Positions 43,192 to 51,271 of a stretch of DNA of 51,271 bases are shown piece after piece. Within the stretch, counting starts at the first letter, position 1, and each line of letters opens with the position of its first letter. Made by a program: the position numbers and the translations under genes. The stretch lies in NCBI RefSeq assembly GCF_959608125.1, contig NZ_CAUHPG010000015.1, forward strand, positions 1 through 51,271, written 5' to 3'. Below the pieces are notes generated by a model. That model was not told the DNA's origin, searched no databases, and saw only the letters and a list, made by a program, of their open reading frames with translations. Source of the stretch: an uncultured Slackia sp. (GTDB taxonomy: Bacteria; Actinomycetota; Coriobacteriia; Coriobacteriales; Eggerthellaceae).

Positions 43192-44754
43192 CTAGAGGCG
43201 GATGCTCCATGCATGCGTAGCGCCGATGGCCTCCGAAACGCGGTCGACCACCTCCTTGGGGGCCTCGCTTTCGACGTTGAGGAACACGAGCACCTCGTGG
43301 CATCCTGCGCGCTTGCCGATAGCCATGGTGGAGATGTTGATTCCCTCCTCGCCCAGAATGGTGCCGATGCGGCCGATCTGGCCGGGTTCGTCGGCGTACA
43401 TGAAGACCAGCGCATGATCGGCGGGGACTACGTCGAGGCGGTAGCGCATGATGGATACGATATGGGCTTCATGCAGCGAACCCGGCACCGTGACCGATAT
43501 TTCGAGGCCGTCGGCCTCCATGGACACGATCGAATCATAACCGCGCGAATCGGCCGAGGCGCACGCCTCCATCTTCACGCCGTGACGGCGCGCCGAGGCG
43601 TCGGCGTTCTCGGTGGAAACGGAGGCCTGGCCGTGGCGGGAAAGCACGCCGCTCAAAGCCGAAGCCGACAGTACCTGTAAATCGCCCGCGCAAGGGCCTG
43701 CGGCCATGATGGAAAGGGTCTTGGGAATATCGCCCCCGAGCTGGGCGAGCATGCTGCCGCACATCTGGCAGGCAGGGATGTATTTCGCCACCGCATCGGC
43801 AAGATCGTCGGCCACCATGTTGATGACCGTGGGAACGACCAGGCCTTCGAGGCCGTTCGCCACGTAGCGAGCGATATTGACGCCGGCACGCATCTGCGCC
43901 TCTTCCGTATTGGCTCCGAGATGCGGAGTCAGAACCGCACGATCGAACTCGGCCAAGGGAGTTTCGGCGACAGGCTCGGATTCAAGCATGTCGACGCCGC
44001 AGGCGAACACGCGGCCTGCGGCCATGAAGTCGGCCATGGCGGATTCGTCGATGATGCCGCCACGGGCGGTGTTCACCAGCACCACGCCGTCTTTCATCAT
44101 CGCGAATTGCTCGGCGGCGAACATATGATGGGTTTCCTCGGTGCGCGGCACATGCACCGTGATGAAGTCGGCCAAAGGCAGCACTTCTTCCATGGTGTCG
44201 TACAGCGTCACGCCGAGCTGGCTTGCGCGCGACGGAGAGCAATACGGATCGTAGCCGATGACTCGCATGCCGAATGCGCGGGCGCGTTCGGCCACCAGGC
44301 CCCCGATGCGACCCAGACCGAAGATGGCGAGCGTCTTCTCGAAAAGCTCATGGCCCATGAACGCGTCGCGACGCCATGCGCCTTCGTGCACCGACGAATT
44401 GGCGGCAGGCACCTCGCGTGCTGCGGCCAGCATGAGGGCCATAGTATGCTCGGCGGCGGAGACGATATTGCTGGTAGGCACGTTGCATACGGGAATTCCG
44501 CAGGCCGTTGCCGCATCGACGTCGATGTTGTCGCAGGTCACGCCCGCGCGGCCGATGATCTTGCAGTTCTTCGCCGCCTCGATCACCTCGGCGGTCATGT
44601 TCGTGGCGCTACGGACGATGAATGCGTCATACTCGGGCGCGGCCGCAAGAAGCTCGTCGGGGGTCATATCGTAACGGGTATCGACCGTATAGCCCTTCTT
44701 CTCGAGAATGGCGATTCCCTCGTCGACGATTTTGTCGGTTATCAGAATCTTCAC
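43192..44754 (-). CDS. serA: D-3-phosphoglycerate dehydrogenase
   Basis: A 520-residue enzyme for the first step of serine synthesis. The NAD-binding Rossmann motif is FGLGRIGGLVAERARAFGMRV; catalytic segments NTARGGIIDESAM and PHLGANTEEAQ hold the Arg, Glu and His groups. The C-terminal third holds the intervening domain and an ACT domain (ADEPGQIGRIGTILGEEGINISTMAIGK), allowing serine feedback. The GTG at 44754 is preferred: AAGGGAG lies seven bases upstream, whereas the upstream ATG overlaps that site. Long, type-1 form. Alone between prmC and mreB. Confidence 0.95.
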   Translation of the reverse strand: MKILITDKIVDEGIAILEKKGYTVDTRYDMTPDELLAAAPEYDAFIVRSATNMTAEVIEAAKNCKIIGRAGVTCDNIDVDAATACGIPVCNVPTSNIVSAAEHTMALMLAAAREVPAANSSVHEGAWRRDAFMGHELFEKTLAIFGLGRIGGLVAERARAFGMRVIGYDPYCSPSRASQLGVTLYDTMEEVLPLADFITVHVPRTEETHHMFAAEQFAMMKDGVVLVNTARGGIIDESAMADFMAAGRVFACGVDMLESEPVAETPLAEFDRAVLTPHLGANTEEAQMRAGVNIARYVANGLEGLVVPTVINMVADDLADAVAKYIPACQMCGSMLAQLGGDIPKTLSIMAAGPCAGDLQVLSASALSGVLSRHGQASVSTENADASARRHGVKMEACASADSRGYDSIVSMEADGLEISVTVPGSLHEAHIVSIMRYRLDVVPADHALVFMYADEPGQIGRIGTILGEEGINISTMAIGKRAGCHEVLVFLNVESEAPKEVVDRVSEAIGATHAWSIRL

Positions 44755-44910
44755 GGCATACTCCCTTGCAGGCATAGACGGCGAAATAGTGCACTCCGCG
44801 GAAGGCGGACCTGAAACGCGATTATACCCGCGAGCCCGAGCGCGGCGCCGTCTGCATCGGAGCAGCGGCGCGAAGATGCGCGTCAGCGTCTCAGTCGTCG
44901 CGAAAGGGTC

Positions 44911-45903
44911 CTATCGGCCGCCGCAAGCCCGATGAGCCGTAAGGACGCGCGGACGGCCCGTCAGGTCGTTCACGATGCGAACGTCTTCGTAGCCGGCCTC
45001 GCGCGCCATGGACGAGGCCGCATCGAGGCAGTCCTCGTGGAGCTCGAATGCGAAAGCGGCGCCGGGCTTCAGCAGCACGCGGGCCTGCTCGAGCAAACGC
45101 CGATACACGTCGAGCCCGTCGGCGCCTCCTGCGAGCGCCAGGCGAGGCTCGTGCTGCGCCACTTCATCGGGCAGGCGCTCCATCACGTCGTCGGGAATGT
45201 AGGGGGGATTCGACACCACCAAGTCGAAGGCGCCCGCGAACTCGTCGACGAGCGCTCCTGCGAGATCGCACTCGCGCACCTCGACGCGGTCGAGCAGCCC
45301 GAGCGCCGTGACATTTTCGTTCGCAAGTGAAACCGCGACGGGCGAGATGTCGGTAGCGATGACGCGCGCGCCTGGATATTCGTAAGCGATCGAACATGCG
45401 ATGCAGCCGGAACCGGTGCATAGGTCGGCCGCCAAAGGACCGCGCTCCCCCTCGTCGCCGACGCGCGCCGCATCGTCGCCTTCGGTTGCGGCGGACAGCA
45501 GCGCCTTTTGCTCTTCGAAAGAAAGCGAGTCGATCGCACAACGGCGTTTCTGGGCAGGCAGGAGCGACAACGCCTCGCTGACCAGCACCTCCGTCTCAGG
45601 ACGTGGAATCAGGACTCCGGGCTTGACCTTCACGGCGATATGGCGGAAAGCCACTTCGCCGGTGATGTATTGCAGAGGCTCGCCCACGCCGCGGCGCGAA
45701 ACGTAGCCGCGCAGGATATCGCGCTCGTCCATAGAGAGGGGGCGGTCGAAATTCACGTACAGATCGATGCGGCGCATACCCGTCGCCTCGGCGAGAAGCC
45801 ACTCGGCCGAAAGACGGGGATTCTCGTCGCCTTTCCTTTCGAGATAGCCCGCAGTCCAATCGAGCGCCGCCTTGACGGTCCATACCTCGGTCGAATTCGC
45901 CAT
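44911..45903 (-). CDS. prmC: release factor glutamine methyltransferase PrmC
   Basis: A 330-residue SAM-dependent enzyme that methylates the GGQ glutamine of release factors. It has the substrate-recognition helix domain, LIPRPETEVLV, SAM motif DLCTGSGCIACSIA, and the catalytic VVSNPPYIPDDV. About 60 extra residues lie between LIPRPETE and the SAM motif, rich in charged residues, longer than usual. GGAGAGG precedes the ATG. It lies 138 bases downstream of prfA, its substrate gene, with a hairpin between. Confidence 0.93.
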   Translation of the reverse strand: MANSTEVWTVKAALDWTAGYLERKGDENPRLSAEWLLAEATGMRRIDLYVNFDRPLSMDERDILRGYVSRRGVGEPLQYITGEVAFRHIAVKVKPGVLIPRPETEVLVSEALSLLPAQKRRCAIDSLSFEEQKALLSAATEGDDAARVGDEGERGPLAADLCTGSGCIACSIAYEYPGARVIATDISPVAVSLANENVTALGLLDRVEVRECDLAGALVDEFAGAFDLVVSNPPYIPDDVMERLPDEVAQHEPRLALAGGADGLDVYRRLLEQARVLLKPGAAFAFELHEDCLDAASSMAREAGYEDVRIVNDLTGRPRVLTAHRACGGR

Positions 45904-45980
45904 GGATGCCTCTCCTTCTCGTCTCGTTCCCTGCCCGCCGCACGCATCTTCGCCATGCGCATGAAAACGCGTTTATAGAA

Positions 45981-46005
45981 AAGCGCCCGGACATGCCGGG
46001 CGCTT
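45981..46005 (-). terminator. hairpin between prfA and prmC
   Basis: AAGCGCCCGG (45981-45990) pairs with CCGGGCGCTT (45996-46005), loop ACATG. The minus-strand tail TTCTATAAA is only weakly T-rich, so partial read-through into prmC is likely. The arms are identical to those at 3509-3540. Confidence 0.6.
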
Positions 46006-46041
46006 CGATGCGAGAAACCGTATCTCGCGTGCCTTCGGAAA

Positions 46042-47100
46042 TTACACCGCCTGCTCGAGCTTGCGAGCACGGTCGGCCGCCTGAAGCGCCGTGATGACAT
46101 CGCCCAGGCCGTCGCCCAGCAGCACGCCGTTGTATGTGGAGTTGAAGCCGATGCGGTGGTCGGTCACGCGGTCCTGGGGACCGTTGTACGTGCGGATCTT
46201 CTCGGAGCGGTCGCCCGAACCGATCTGGGCCAGACGCTCTGCGCCCTCGGCCGCCTGCTGCTCGGCGAGCATCTTCTCGTAGAGGCGGGCGCGCAGAACG
46301 GCCATAGCTGCAATCTTGTTCTGCAACTGGGATTTCTGGTCCTGAGACTGAACCACCAGGCCCGAAGGAAGGTGCGTGATGCGTACCGCGGAGTCGGTGG
46401 TGTTGACGCACTGACCGCCGGGGCCGCCTGCGCGATACACGTCGATGCGCAGGTCGTTCTCGTTGATTTCGATATCGATTTCGTCAGCCTCGGGCAAAAC
46501 GGCCACCGTGGCGGTAGAGGTGTGGATACGGCCCTGGCTTTCGGTCTTGGGGACGCGCTGGACGCGATGGACGCCCGACTCGAACTTCATGACCGAGTAA
46601 ACCTTGTCGCCCTTTACCTTGAACTGGATTTCCTTATAGCCGCCGGCCTCGGACGCAGAGACGTCCATGGTCTCGACCTTCCAGCGATGATGCTCGCAGA
46701 AGCGCATATACATCTTGTACAGGTCGCCCGCGAAAATGGCGGCCTCGTCGCCGCCCGCGGCAGCGCGGATTTCGACGATGATGTCTTTCTCGTCGGCGGG
46801 ATCGGACGGGATGAGCATGAACTTGATGTCTTCCTCGAGCGGAGGAAGCTTCGCCTCGGCGGCCGCGATGGTCTCCTGGGCGAATTCCTTCATGTCAGGG
46901 TCGTCGAGCATCTCCTTGGCGTCGGCGATGTCATCGCACGCCTGGACGTACTCGCGGGCTTTGGCCACGAGCGGACCCTGGTTCGCATGTTCCTTCGAGA
47001 GGCGGGTGTATTCCTTCTGGTCGGCGAGAACCGCAGGGTCGCCGAGCTTTTCCTGCAAGTCTTCATAGCCTTGAATGATCTTTTCGAGCTTATCGCGCAT
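46042..47100 (-). CDS. prfA: peptide chain release factor 1
   Basis: A 352-residue RF1. The stop-codon-reading PxT motif is RVPKTESQGR (PKT at 184-186), and the catalytic GGQ is in AGGPGGQCVN (228-230). The N-terminal coiled coil domain 1 and the closing SGDRSEKIRTYNGPQDRVTDHR are standard. ATG 47100 follows AAGGGA and fits the family; a frame extension to 47142 has no ribosome site. RF1 reads UAA and UAG, leaving UGA to RF2 and to selenocysteine in this genome. Confidence 0.97.
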   Translation of the reverse strand: MRDKLEKIIQGYEDLQEKLGDPAVLADQKEYTRLSKEHANQGPLVAKAREYVQACDDIADAKEMLDDPDMKEFAQETIAAAEAKLPPLEEDIKFMLIPSDPADEKDIIVEIRAAAGGDEAAIFAGDLYKMYMRFCEHHRWKVETMDVSASEAGGYKEIQFKVKGDKVYSVMKFESGVHRVQRVPKTESQGRIHTSTATVAVLPEADEIDIEINENDLRIDVYRAGGPGGQCVNTTDSAVRITHLPSGLVVQSQDQKSQLQNKIAAMAVLRARLYEKMLAEQQAAEGAERLAQIGSGDRSEKIRTYNGPQDRVTDHRIGFNSTYNGVLLGDGLGDVITALQAADRARKLEQAV

Positions 47101-47260
47101 TATGTTTCCCTTATTCGAGCGACACGGGGCCGCGTTTTCCATTTATAGAGAATTGCCGACTGCATATATTACCACGCCCGAAGCCTCGTCATGCGCTTTC
47201 CACAGCAGTCGATCCATCGCACCGCCTCGAATGCGGCGAACGCACCCGAAAAAACGTAAA

Positions 47261-47298
47261 GCCCCGTGCCGCAGTCGAACGAGTCCGCAGCACGGGGC
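47261..47298 (-). terminator. terminator of the substrate-binding lipoprotein gene
   Basis: GCCCCGTGC (47261-47269) pairs with GCACGGGGC (47290-47298); the minus-strand tail is TTTACGTTTTTTC. It lies 17 bases past the stop. Confidence 0.8.
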
Positions 47299-47314
47299 CT
47301 GAACGTTTCGAAGC

Positions 47315-48301
47315 CTACTCGGCCACCGAGAAGGTGCCGGTCGACTCGTCGTAGGTCATCGCCTTGGCGAGATAACCCTTGTCATGCATCCAATCGAGCA
47401 CGGGCTGGACCATGGCGGTCGTAGGAAGCGCCGCCTCGGGATACGTGCAGATCGCATAGGTGTCTGCAACCGGCGCGGGAAGATTAGCTTTCTCCACCAG
47501 CAGCGAACGATACGCCTCAGGATCGGCGTTGATCGAGGTCACGGCCTCGTCCCATGCGGCGCGCACCATGTCGAGCGTCTTATCTCCGCCGTTGGACAGC
47601 CAATCGGCGCGCACGGCCAAGACGGACTGGCTGATGTTTTCGCCCTGGGTGTCGTCGGCCAGAAGCACCATGCCCGTCTGTTCGCCGAGAGCGAGCAGGC
47701 TCGCGGGAAGCGCGGCCGCGGCGACCTGGTTGTTCGCCATGGACTCATAGCGAACGGGCATCTTCTTGATCTCTTCCTTCACGATCTGGTCGTCAGGAAC
47801 GCCTGCGGCTTCCATCAGCTTGTCCATCACGTATTCGGGAACGGTGTTGGAGCCGACGCCGATGCCCTTGCCGGCAAGGTCGGAAAGGCTCTTGATGCCG
47901 GATTCGGGCGAGGTCATGATGCCGAAACGGCCCTGAGAAGCCTCGGTGCCGAGCGTGACCCAGGCAAGCTGGACGTCGACGCCGGAAAGCTTCAGGGACG
48001 CGGCCTGCTGCACGTCGGTCATCGCGGCGTCGATTTCGCCCGCCGCGAATGCGGTGGAAAGCTCCTGGGCGCTTTGGAACGTGACGATATCGACCTTGGC
48101 GTCGCCGTACAGGCCGTCCTGTTCGGCAACCCAGAACGGCAGCGCGTCCTCGGTCTGCATGGTTCCGATACGCATGGCGGGCACCTGCGCCTCCTCGGAT
48201 TTCTCCTGCGGATCCGAGCCGTTGGAGCATCCCGCAAGCGCCAGACCGCACGCAAGCATGGCCGCGCATGCCAATGACATGAGAACCTTCTTCATCTTCA
48301 T
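47315..48301 (-). CDS. ABC substrate-binding lipoprotein (NMT1/SsuA-like), orphan
   Basis: A 328-residue periplasm-side protein. The lipoprotein signal is MKMKKVLMSLACAAMLACGLALAGC, split here by its lipobox LAGC with Cys25. The mature part follows the type II periplasmic binding fold of the nitrate/sulfonate/taurine/thiamine-precursor group (IGTMQTEDALPFWVAEQDGLYGD, AFAAGEIDAAMTDVQQA, LAGKGIGVGSNTVPEYVMDKLM). ATG 48301 is chosen because GGAGG lies 12 bases upstream; an ATG 12 bases earlier overlaps that site. No permease or ATPase gene lies nearby, so its transporter partners are elsewhere. Ligand not predicted. Confidence 0.88.
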   Translation of the reverse strand: MKMKKVLMSLACAAMLACGLALAGCSNGSDPQEKSEEAQVPAMRIGTMQTEDALPFWVAEQDGLYGDAKVDIVTFQSAQELSTAFAAGEIDAAMTDVQQAASLKLSGVDVQLAWVTLGTEASQGRFGIMTSPESGIKSLSDLAGKGIGVGSNTVPEYVMDKLMEAAGVPDDQIVKEEIKKMPVRYESMANNQVAAAALPASLLALGEQTGMVLLADDTQGENISQSVLAVRADWLSNGGDKTLDMVRAAWDEAVTSINADPEAYRSLLVEKANLPAPVADTYAICTYPEAALPTTAMVQPVLDWMHDKGYLAKAMTYDESTGTFSVAE

Positions 48302-48387
48302 AGTGTTCGACATCCTCCCTTTCGTCGAAACGGACCTTCTCGGACCGCCGCGACAAGACGTTGCAAAACGCGTCCGGACACGACGAA

Positions 48388-48408
48388 ACGGGCCGCATTG
48401 CGACCCGT
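48388..48408 (-). terminator. trxB terminator
   Basis: ACGGGCCGC (48388-48396) pairs with GCGACCCGT (48400-48408) with one G-U pair and a three-base loop. The tail TTTCGTCG is short in T. It lies 25 bases past the stop. Confidence 0.5.
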
Positions 48409-48432
48409 CCGATTAAGAAACATAGCATATAC

Positions 48433-49371
48433 CTATGAGAACGAAAGGAATTCGAAAGCAGCCTGAGCGGCGTTTGCTCCGTCGCCAACGGCAGTAGAGA
48501 CCTGGCGCAGCGGCTTGGTTCGCAAGTCGCCCGCAACGAAAACGCCAGGGATGCTCGTCTTACCCGTTTCATCGGCAACCACGTATCCGCCGCGATCGAG
48601 ATCGAGGCCCGCTTCGGCCAGAAGCGCATTTTTCGGGGCGGTTCCCACCGCCACGAACATGCCGGCCACCTCGATGTCGGAAACCTCGTCGGTCTTCACG
48701 TTGCGAAGCGTCAGACCGGAAAGCTTGCCATCTTCGTCATGTAGCGCGTCCACGACGCTGTCGAAATGCACCGTCAAGTTGGGTAGTTCGCGCAGCGGCT
48801 CGGTATAGACGGCATCGGCGCGCAGCGCGTCGCGACGGTGGATCAGATGCACTTCGGAGCAGATACGCGCCAGATACAAGACGTCGCCGACGGCCGTGTT
48901 GCCGCCGCCGACCACCGCCACGGGCTTGCCGCGAAAGAATCCGCCGTCGCAGGTGGCGCAATACGAAACGCCGCGGCCCGCCAGCTCGCCTTCCCTCTCG
49001 ACGCCCAGCGGCCTGGGCTCGGCGCCCATGGCCAGAATGACGGCGTCGGCCGTATAGACCGCACCCGAAGCGACGACGATCTTCTTAGGCGAGACGTTCA
49101 AGTCCAGCTCGACCGCTTCTTCACCCACGGACTGCGCCCCGAAGCGGGCGGCCTGGCCGCTCATGGCGAACGCAAGCTCGAATGCTGCCACGCCGTCGGG
49201 AAAGCCGGGGTAATTATCGAGCTGTTCGGTGTCGGTCATCTGGCCGCCCGGCCCCATGCGCTCGAATGAAACGGTGGAAAGCCCCGAACGGGCGGTATAC
49301 AAAGCGGCCGTCATGCCTGCGGGCCCCTGCCCGATCACGGCCACGTCGAAATGCTTTTCTTGATTACTCAT
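48433..49371 (-). CDS. trxB: thioredoxin reductase
   Basis: A 312-residue FAD enzyme that reduces thioredoxin with NADPH. The FAD motif is IGQGPAGMTAALYTAR, the redox pair is CATCDGGFF (Cys138, Cys141), the second dinucleotide motif is VVGGGNTAVGDVLYL, and the FAD tail is GVFVAGDLRTKPLRQVSTAVGDGA. ATG 49371 follows AGGAGG. It is downstream of trxA on the same strand but separated by a terminator. Confidence 0.95.
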   Translation of the reverse strand: MSNQEKHFDVAVIGQGPAGMTAALYTARSGLSTVSFERMGPGGQMTDTEQLDNYPGFPDGVAAFELAFAMSGQAARFGAQSVGEEAVELDLNVSPKKIVVASGAVYTADAVILAMGAEPRPLGVEREGELAGRGVSYCATCDGGFFRGKPVAVVGGGNTAVGDVLYLARICSEVHLIHRRDALRADAVYTEPLRELPNLTVHFDSVVDALHDEDGKLSGLTLRNVKTDEVSDIEVAGMFVAVGTAPKNALLAEAGLDLDRGGYVVADETGKTSIPGVFVAGDLRTKPLRQVSTAVGDGANAAQAAFEFLSFS

Positions 49372-49435
49372 CGTCGACCTCCTATGAAACAAAGCGGCGC
49401 AATGGCGCGACGACGCCGCTTTCGCGATGGTATAC

Positions 49436-49466
49436 GAAAAAGCCCGGCTCCAAAGAACCGGGCGCC
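49436..49466 (-). terminator. trxA terminator
   Basis: GCCCGG (49442-49447) and CCGGGC (49458-49463), extended on the RNA by three further pairs, form a nine-pair stem with a TTTG loop on the minus strand, followed by TTTTTCG. Confidence 0.8.
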
Positions 49467-49479
49467 TCATGCATTGATT

Positions 49480-49788
49480 TTAATCGAGGAGAGCAAGCAG
49501 GCCCTGCTTGGGCTGAGCCCCCATGGAGGTTTTCTTAATCTGTCCATTCTCGAACACGATCATGGTGGGGACGCTCATGATGCTATAGCGCTGCGCCAGG
49601 TCGGGAGACTGATCGACGTCGACCTTGTAGACCTTCGCCTTAACGGCGACCTCTTCGGCGACCTCGTCGAGAATCGGAGCCACCATCTTGCAGGGACCGC
49701 ACCAGGTGGCGAAGAAATCGACCAGGACCGGTACGTCGGACTCGAGAACTTCGGACTGGAATTCAGAGGAGCTGATAACCTTGGCCAT
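49480..49788 (-). CDS. trxA: thioredoxin
   Basis: A 102-residue thioredoxin with the active site WCGPCK (Cys30, Cys33), the buried DFFATWCG lead-in, the cis-proline in SVPTMIVF and the closing GAQPKQGLLALL. ATG 49788 after AAAGG gives the standard length. It is expressed from a promoter at 49871-49898 and terminates before trxB. Partner of TrxB. Confidence 0.97.
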   Translation of the reverse strand: MAKVISSSEFQSEVLESDVPVLVDFFATWCGPCKMVAPILDEVAEEVAVKAKVYKVDVDQSPDLAQRYSIMSVPTMIVFENGQIKKTSMGAQPKQGLLALLD

Positions 49789-49870
49789 GATAGGGACCTT
49801 TCTGTGATGCCGGTCATGCTCGGCGGGCTTTCGCCAGGCTTCGCATGCCGATCGCTTATTTGATACTTGA

Positions 49871-49898
49871 ATGATAGCATATGGCACGAAGGACACAA
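49871..49898 (-). promoter_or_regulatory. trxA promoter
   Basis: On the minus strand TTGTGT (plus 49893-49898) and TATCAT (plus 49871-49876) are 16 bases apart, a good sigma-70-like pair, about 80 bases before the trxA ATG. The rest of the divergent gap 49789-50095 shows no gene; a separate promoter for the phospholipase is expected near 50000-50060 but is not obvious. Confidence 0.55.
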
Positions 49899-50095
49899 GC
49901 GACACGGACCGGAATCCGATTTCATCACGATTCCTGCACATCGGCCATCATGGCCCTGCGGCTGCCGTGCGTCCGCGCACATTGCGCATCCGCACGCGGC
50001 GTTCTATTTCGACGCTTTCGCGACAACCGCCTCGCCCGCACTTGACCACCAATACTATTTCGCCGACGATGGCATGGACGAGGAAGGAATCAGGA

Positions 50096-51016
50096 ATGAA
50101 GCAATCGTATTCCACCCGCACCGCTCTCGAACGTACGCCCGCATACGAAGGCGCCACCATCATGGACGCCGACCTCATCCTTGAAGGCGGAGCCATGCGC
50201 GGCCAGTTCACGGCGGGCGTTCTAGATTTTTTCATGGACCACGGAATCTGGTGTAAAAACGTCTACGGAACGAGCGCGGGCGCGCTCAACGGATACAACT
50301 ACGTAGCCGGAGAATTGGGACGAACCTGCTATCTGAACACGAAGTATTGCAGCGACTCGCGGTATCTGTCGATGCGCAATTTCGCACTTACCGGCAGCGC
50401 ATTGCGTCGCGACTTCATGTTCGACGCCATCCCGAACGTGCTCGACCCCTTCGATTACGACGCGTTCCGCAATTCTCCGATGAACCTGACCACCGTGGCG
50501 AGCAATATCGAAACGGGAGAAGCCGATTACCACATCATGGAAGAGGCGCGCAGCGAACGCGAAATCTCGTACCTACAGGCGTCGGCGAGCATGCCGCTCG
50601 TATCGAAAATCATCGAAGTCGACGGCAAGAAGCTGCTCGACGGCGGAACGTGCGACAGCATCCCCCTGCTCCGCTCGATGCTCGACCACCGCTCCAACAA
50701 GCGCATCGTGGTGCTCACGCAGGACAAGACCTATACCAAGGGACCCGATAAGACCATGCCTCTCGCACGACGCATTTACAGCGACTACCCGCTGTTCCTC
50801 GAACGCATGGAATACCGCCACGTCGAGTACAACCGTACGTATCGATGGATCAAGCGATTGCATGACGCGGGCGAAGTCTTCATGATTCAACCCGTCGAAC
50901 CCGTGACCATCTCCAATATGGAGAAGGACCCCGAAAAGCTGTTCGATCTTTACGAGCAGGGATACGCCGAAGCCGCACGTTGCTACAGCGGCTTGATGAA
51001 GTATCTGGAGCGCTGA
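50096..51016 (+). CDS. patatin-like phospholipase
   Basis: A 306-residue alpha/beta hydrolase of the patatin family (RssA/YjjU-like). The oxyanion motif is GGAMRG (31-36), the nucleophile is in YGTSAG (Ser60), and the dyad Asp is in LLDGGTCDS (Asp182). ATG 50096 follows GAAGGAATCAGG; the frame is open upstream without a ribosome site. The first 22 residues are not hydrophobic, so it is likely cytoplasmic. It is the only plus-strand protein gene after the element. Lipid acyl hydrolysis is the family function; substrate open. Confidence 0.92.
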   Translation: MKQSYSTRTALERTPAYEGATIMDADLILEGGAMRGQFTAGVLDFFMDHGIWCKNVYGTSAGALNGYNYVAGELGRTCYLNTKYCSDSRYLSMRNFALTGSALRRDFMFDAIPNVLDPFDYDAFRNSPMNLTTVASNIETGEADYHIMEEARSEREISYLQASASMPLVSKIIEVDGKKLLDGGTCDSIPLLRSMLDHRSNKRIVVLTQDKTYTKGPDKTMPLARRIYSDYPLFLERMEYRHVEYNRTYRWIKRLHDAGEVFMIQPVEPVTISNMEKDPEKLFDLYEQGYAEAARCYSGLMKYLER

Positions 51017-51043
51017 TCCGCACGAAAACGCGCTATGCATCCG

Positions 51044-51100
51044 AAGCGCCCGTCGCACCCGCACCCATTCGTGGCGGAATCGTGCGGCGGGCGCTTTTCA
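51044..51100 (+). terminator. phospholipase terminator
   Basis: A 15-bp stem (51044-51058 with 51082-51096, one G-U pair) ends in TTTTC. It lies 27 bases past the stop on the plus strand. Confidence 0.8.
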
Positions 51101-51186
51101 ATGCCCGCATTTCAGGAATCGCGATACAAAAGCGCGATCGCAGCCCGAATGATATCGAATTATATGAGTGAGGAAGAATACGAAAA

Positions 51187-51208
51187 AGGCCTCGCGAAAG
51201 CGAGGCCT
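51187..51208 (-). terminator. tRNA-Gly terminator
   Basis: AGGCCTCGC (51187-51195) pairs perfectly with GCGAGGCCT (51200-51208). The plus-strand loop is GAAA; on the minus-strand transcript it reads TTTC and is followed by TTTTTCG, just past the tRNA. Confidence 0.85.
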
Positions 51209-51216
51209 GAGCAATC

Positions 51217-51271
51217 TGGAGCGGACAACGGGGCTCGAACCCGCGACCCCAACCTTGGCAAGGTTGTGCTC
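51217..51271 (-). tRNA. tRNA-Gly (GCC), 5' part outside window
   Basis: The minus strand shows the anticodon arm CAACC-TTGCCAA-GGTTG (anticodon GCC), the variable loop GGGTC, the T arm with GTTCGAGCC, the 3' acceptor strand TGTCCGC, discriminator T, and encoded CCA (51217-51219). The D arm and 5' acceptor strand are beyond the window. Confidence 0.93.

Noticed and set aside
44755..44910. Riboswitch or T-box before serA
   Set aside because: No conserved T-box sequence, specifier stem or glycine/lysine riboswitch core was seen in the short leader.

Overview
The window reads as chromosomal DNA of a high-GC, strictly anaerobic actinobacterium, most likely class Coriobacteriia, family Eggerthellaceae (inference). 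The pointers are a selenocysteine formate dehydrogenase with its FdhE chaperone, a Tat-exported [NiFe] uptake hydrogenase with a cytochrome b anchor, a YedF/DUF3343/double-cubane selenium cluster, rubrerythrin, an Rrf2 regulator, and MreBCD-type rod-shape genes. Nearly all host genes lie on the minus strand.

Bases 1-3340 are the end of an integrative element: the tail of an XRE regulator, a DUF3644 protein carrying a HEPN-type R-N-x3-H motif, a HicB-like antitoxin without a visible HicA, a small minus-strand gene, and a tyrosine recombinase that abuts the junction with host DNA. Bases 3500-9080 hold host genes: an NhaC antiporter, the ABC-F protein EttA, a YejK-type nucleoid protein and FdhE. 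Bases 9300-14180 are a three-gene formate dehydrogenase operon (alpha with Sec UGA at 13576-13578, beta ferredoxin, gamma cytochrome b). Bases 14690-18770 are a tightly overlapped five-gene cluster (cysteine desulfurase-like protein, YjiL-type ATPase, YjiM-type double-cubane protein, YedF, DUF3343) that probably handles selenium or sulfur. Bases 19257-22820 encode the [NiFe] hydrogenase, followed by rubrerythrin.

Bases 23897-26729 are an operon of a MutY-like glycosylase with unusual active-site and Fe-S features, an Rrf2 regulator and a degenerate AAA+ protein. A HAD phosphatase follows, then a MarR-controlled heterodimeric ABC exporter with an asymmetric ATPase pair. A tRNA-Asp with a clear promoter and terminator lies at 32564-32640, followed by a gene-free stretch. 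Bases 33154-35671 hold a radical SAM protein and its DUF2344 partner, then a DUF697 protein, then the elongasome genes rodA, mrdA, mreD, mreC and mreB. Bases 43192-51016 carry serA, prmC, prfA, an orphan substrate-binding lipoprotein, trxB, trxA and a patatin-like phospholipase. The window ends inside a tRNA-Gly.

Together the Sec-dependent dehydrogenase and the selenium cluster next to it suggest local coordination of selenium supply with formate oxidation; hydrogenase and formate dehydrogenase would both feed low-potential electrons into the membrane quinone pool. The least familiar parts are the XRE/HEPN-like module in the element and the desulfurase/double-cubane/YedF operon.
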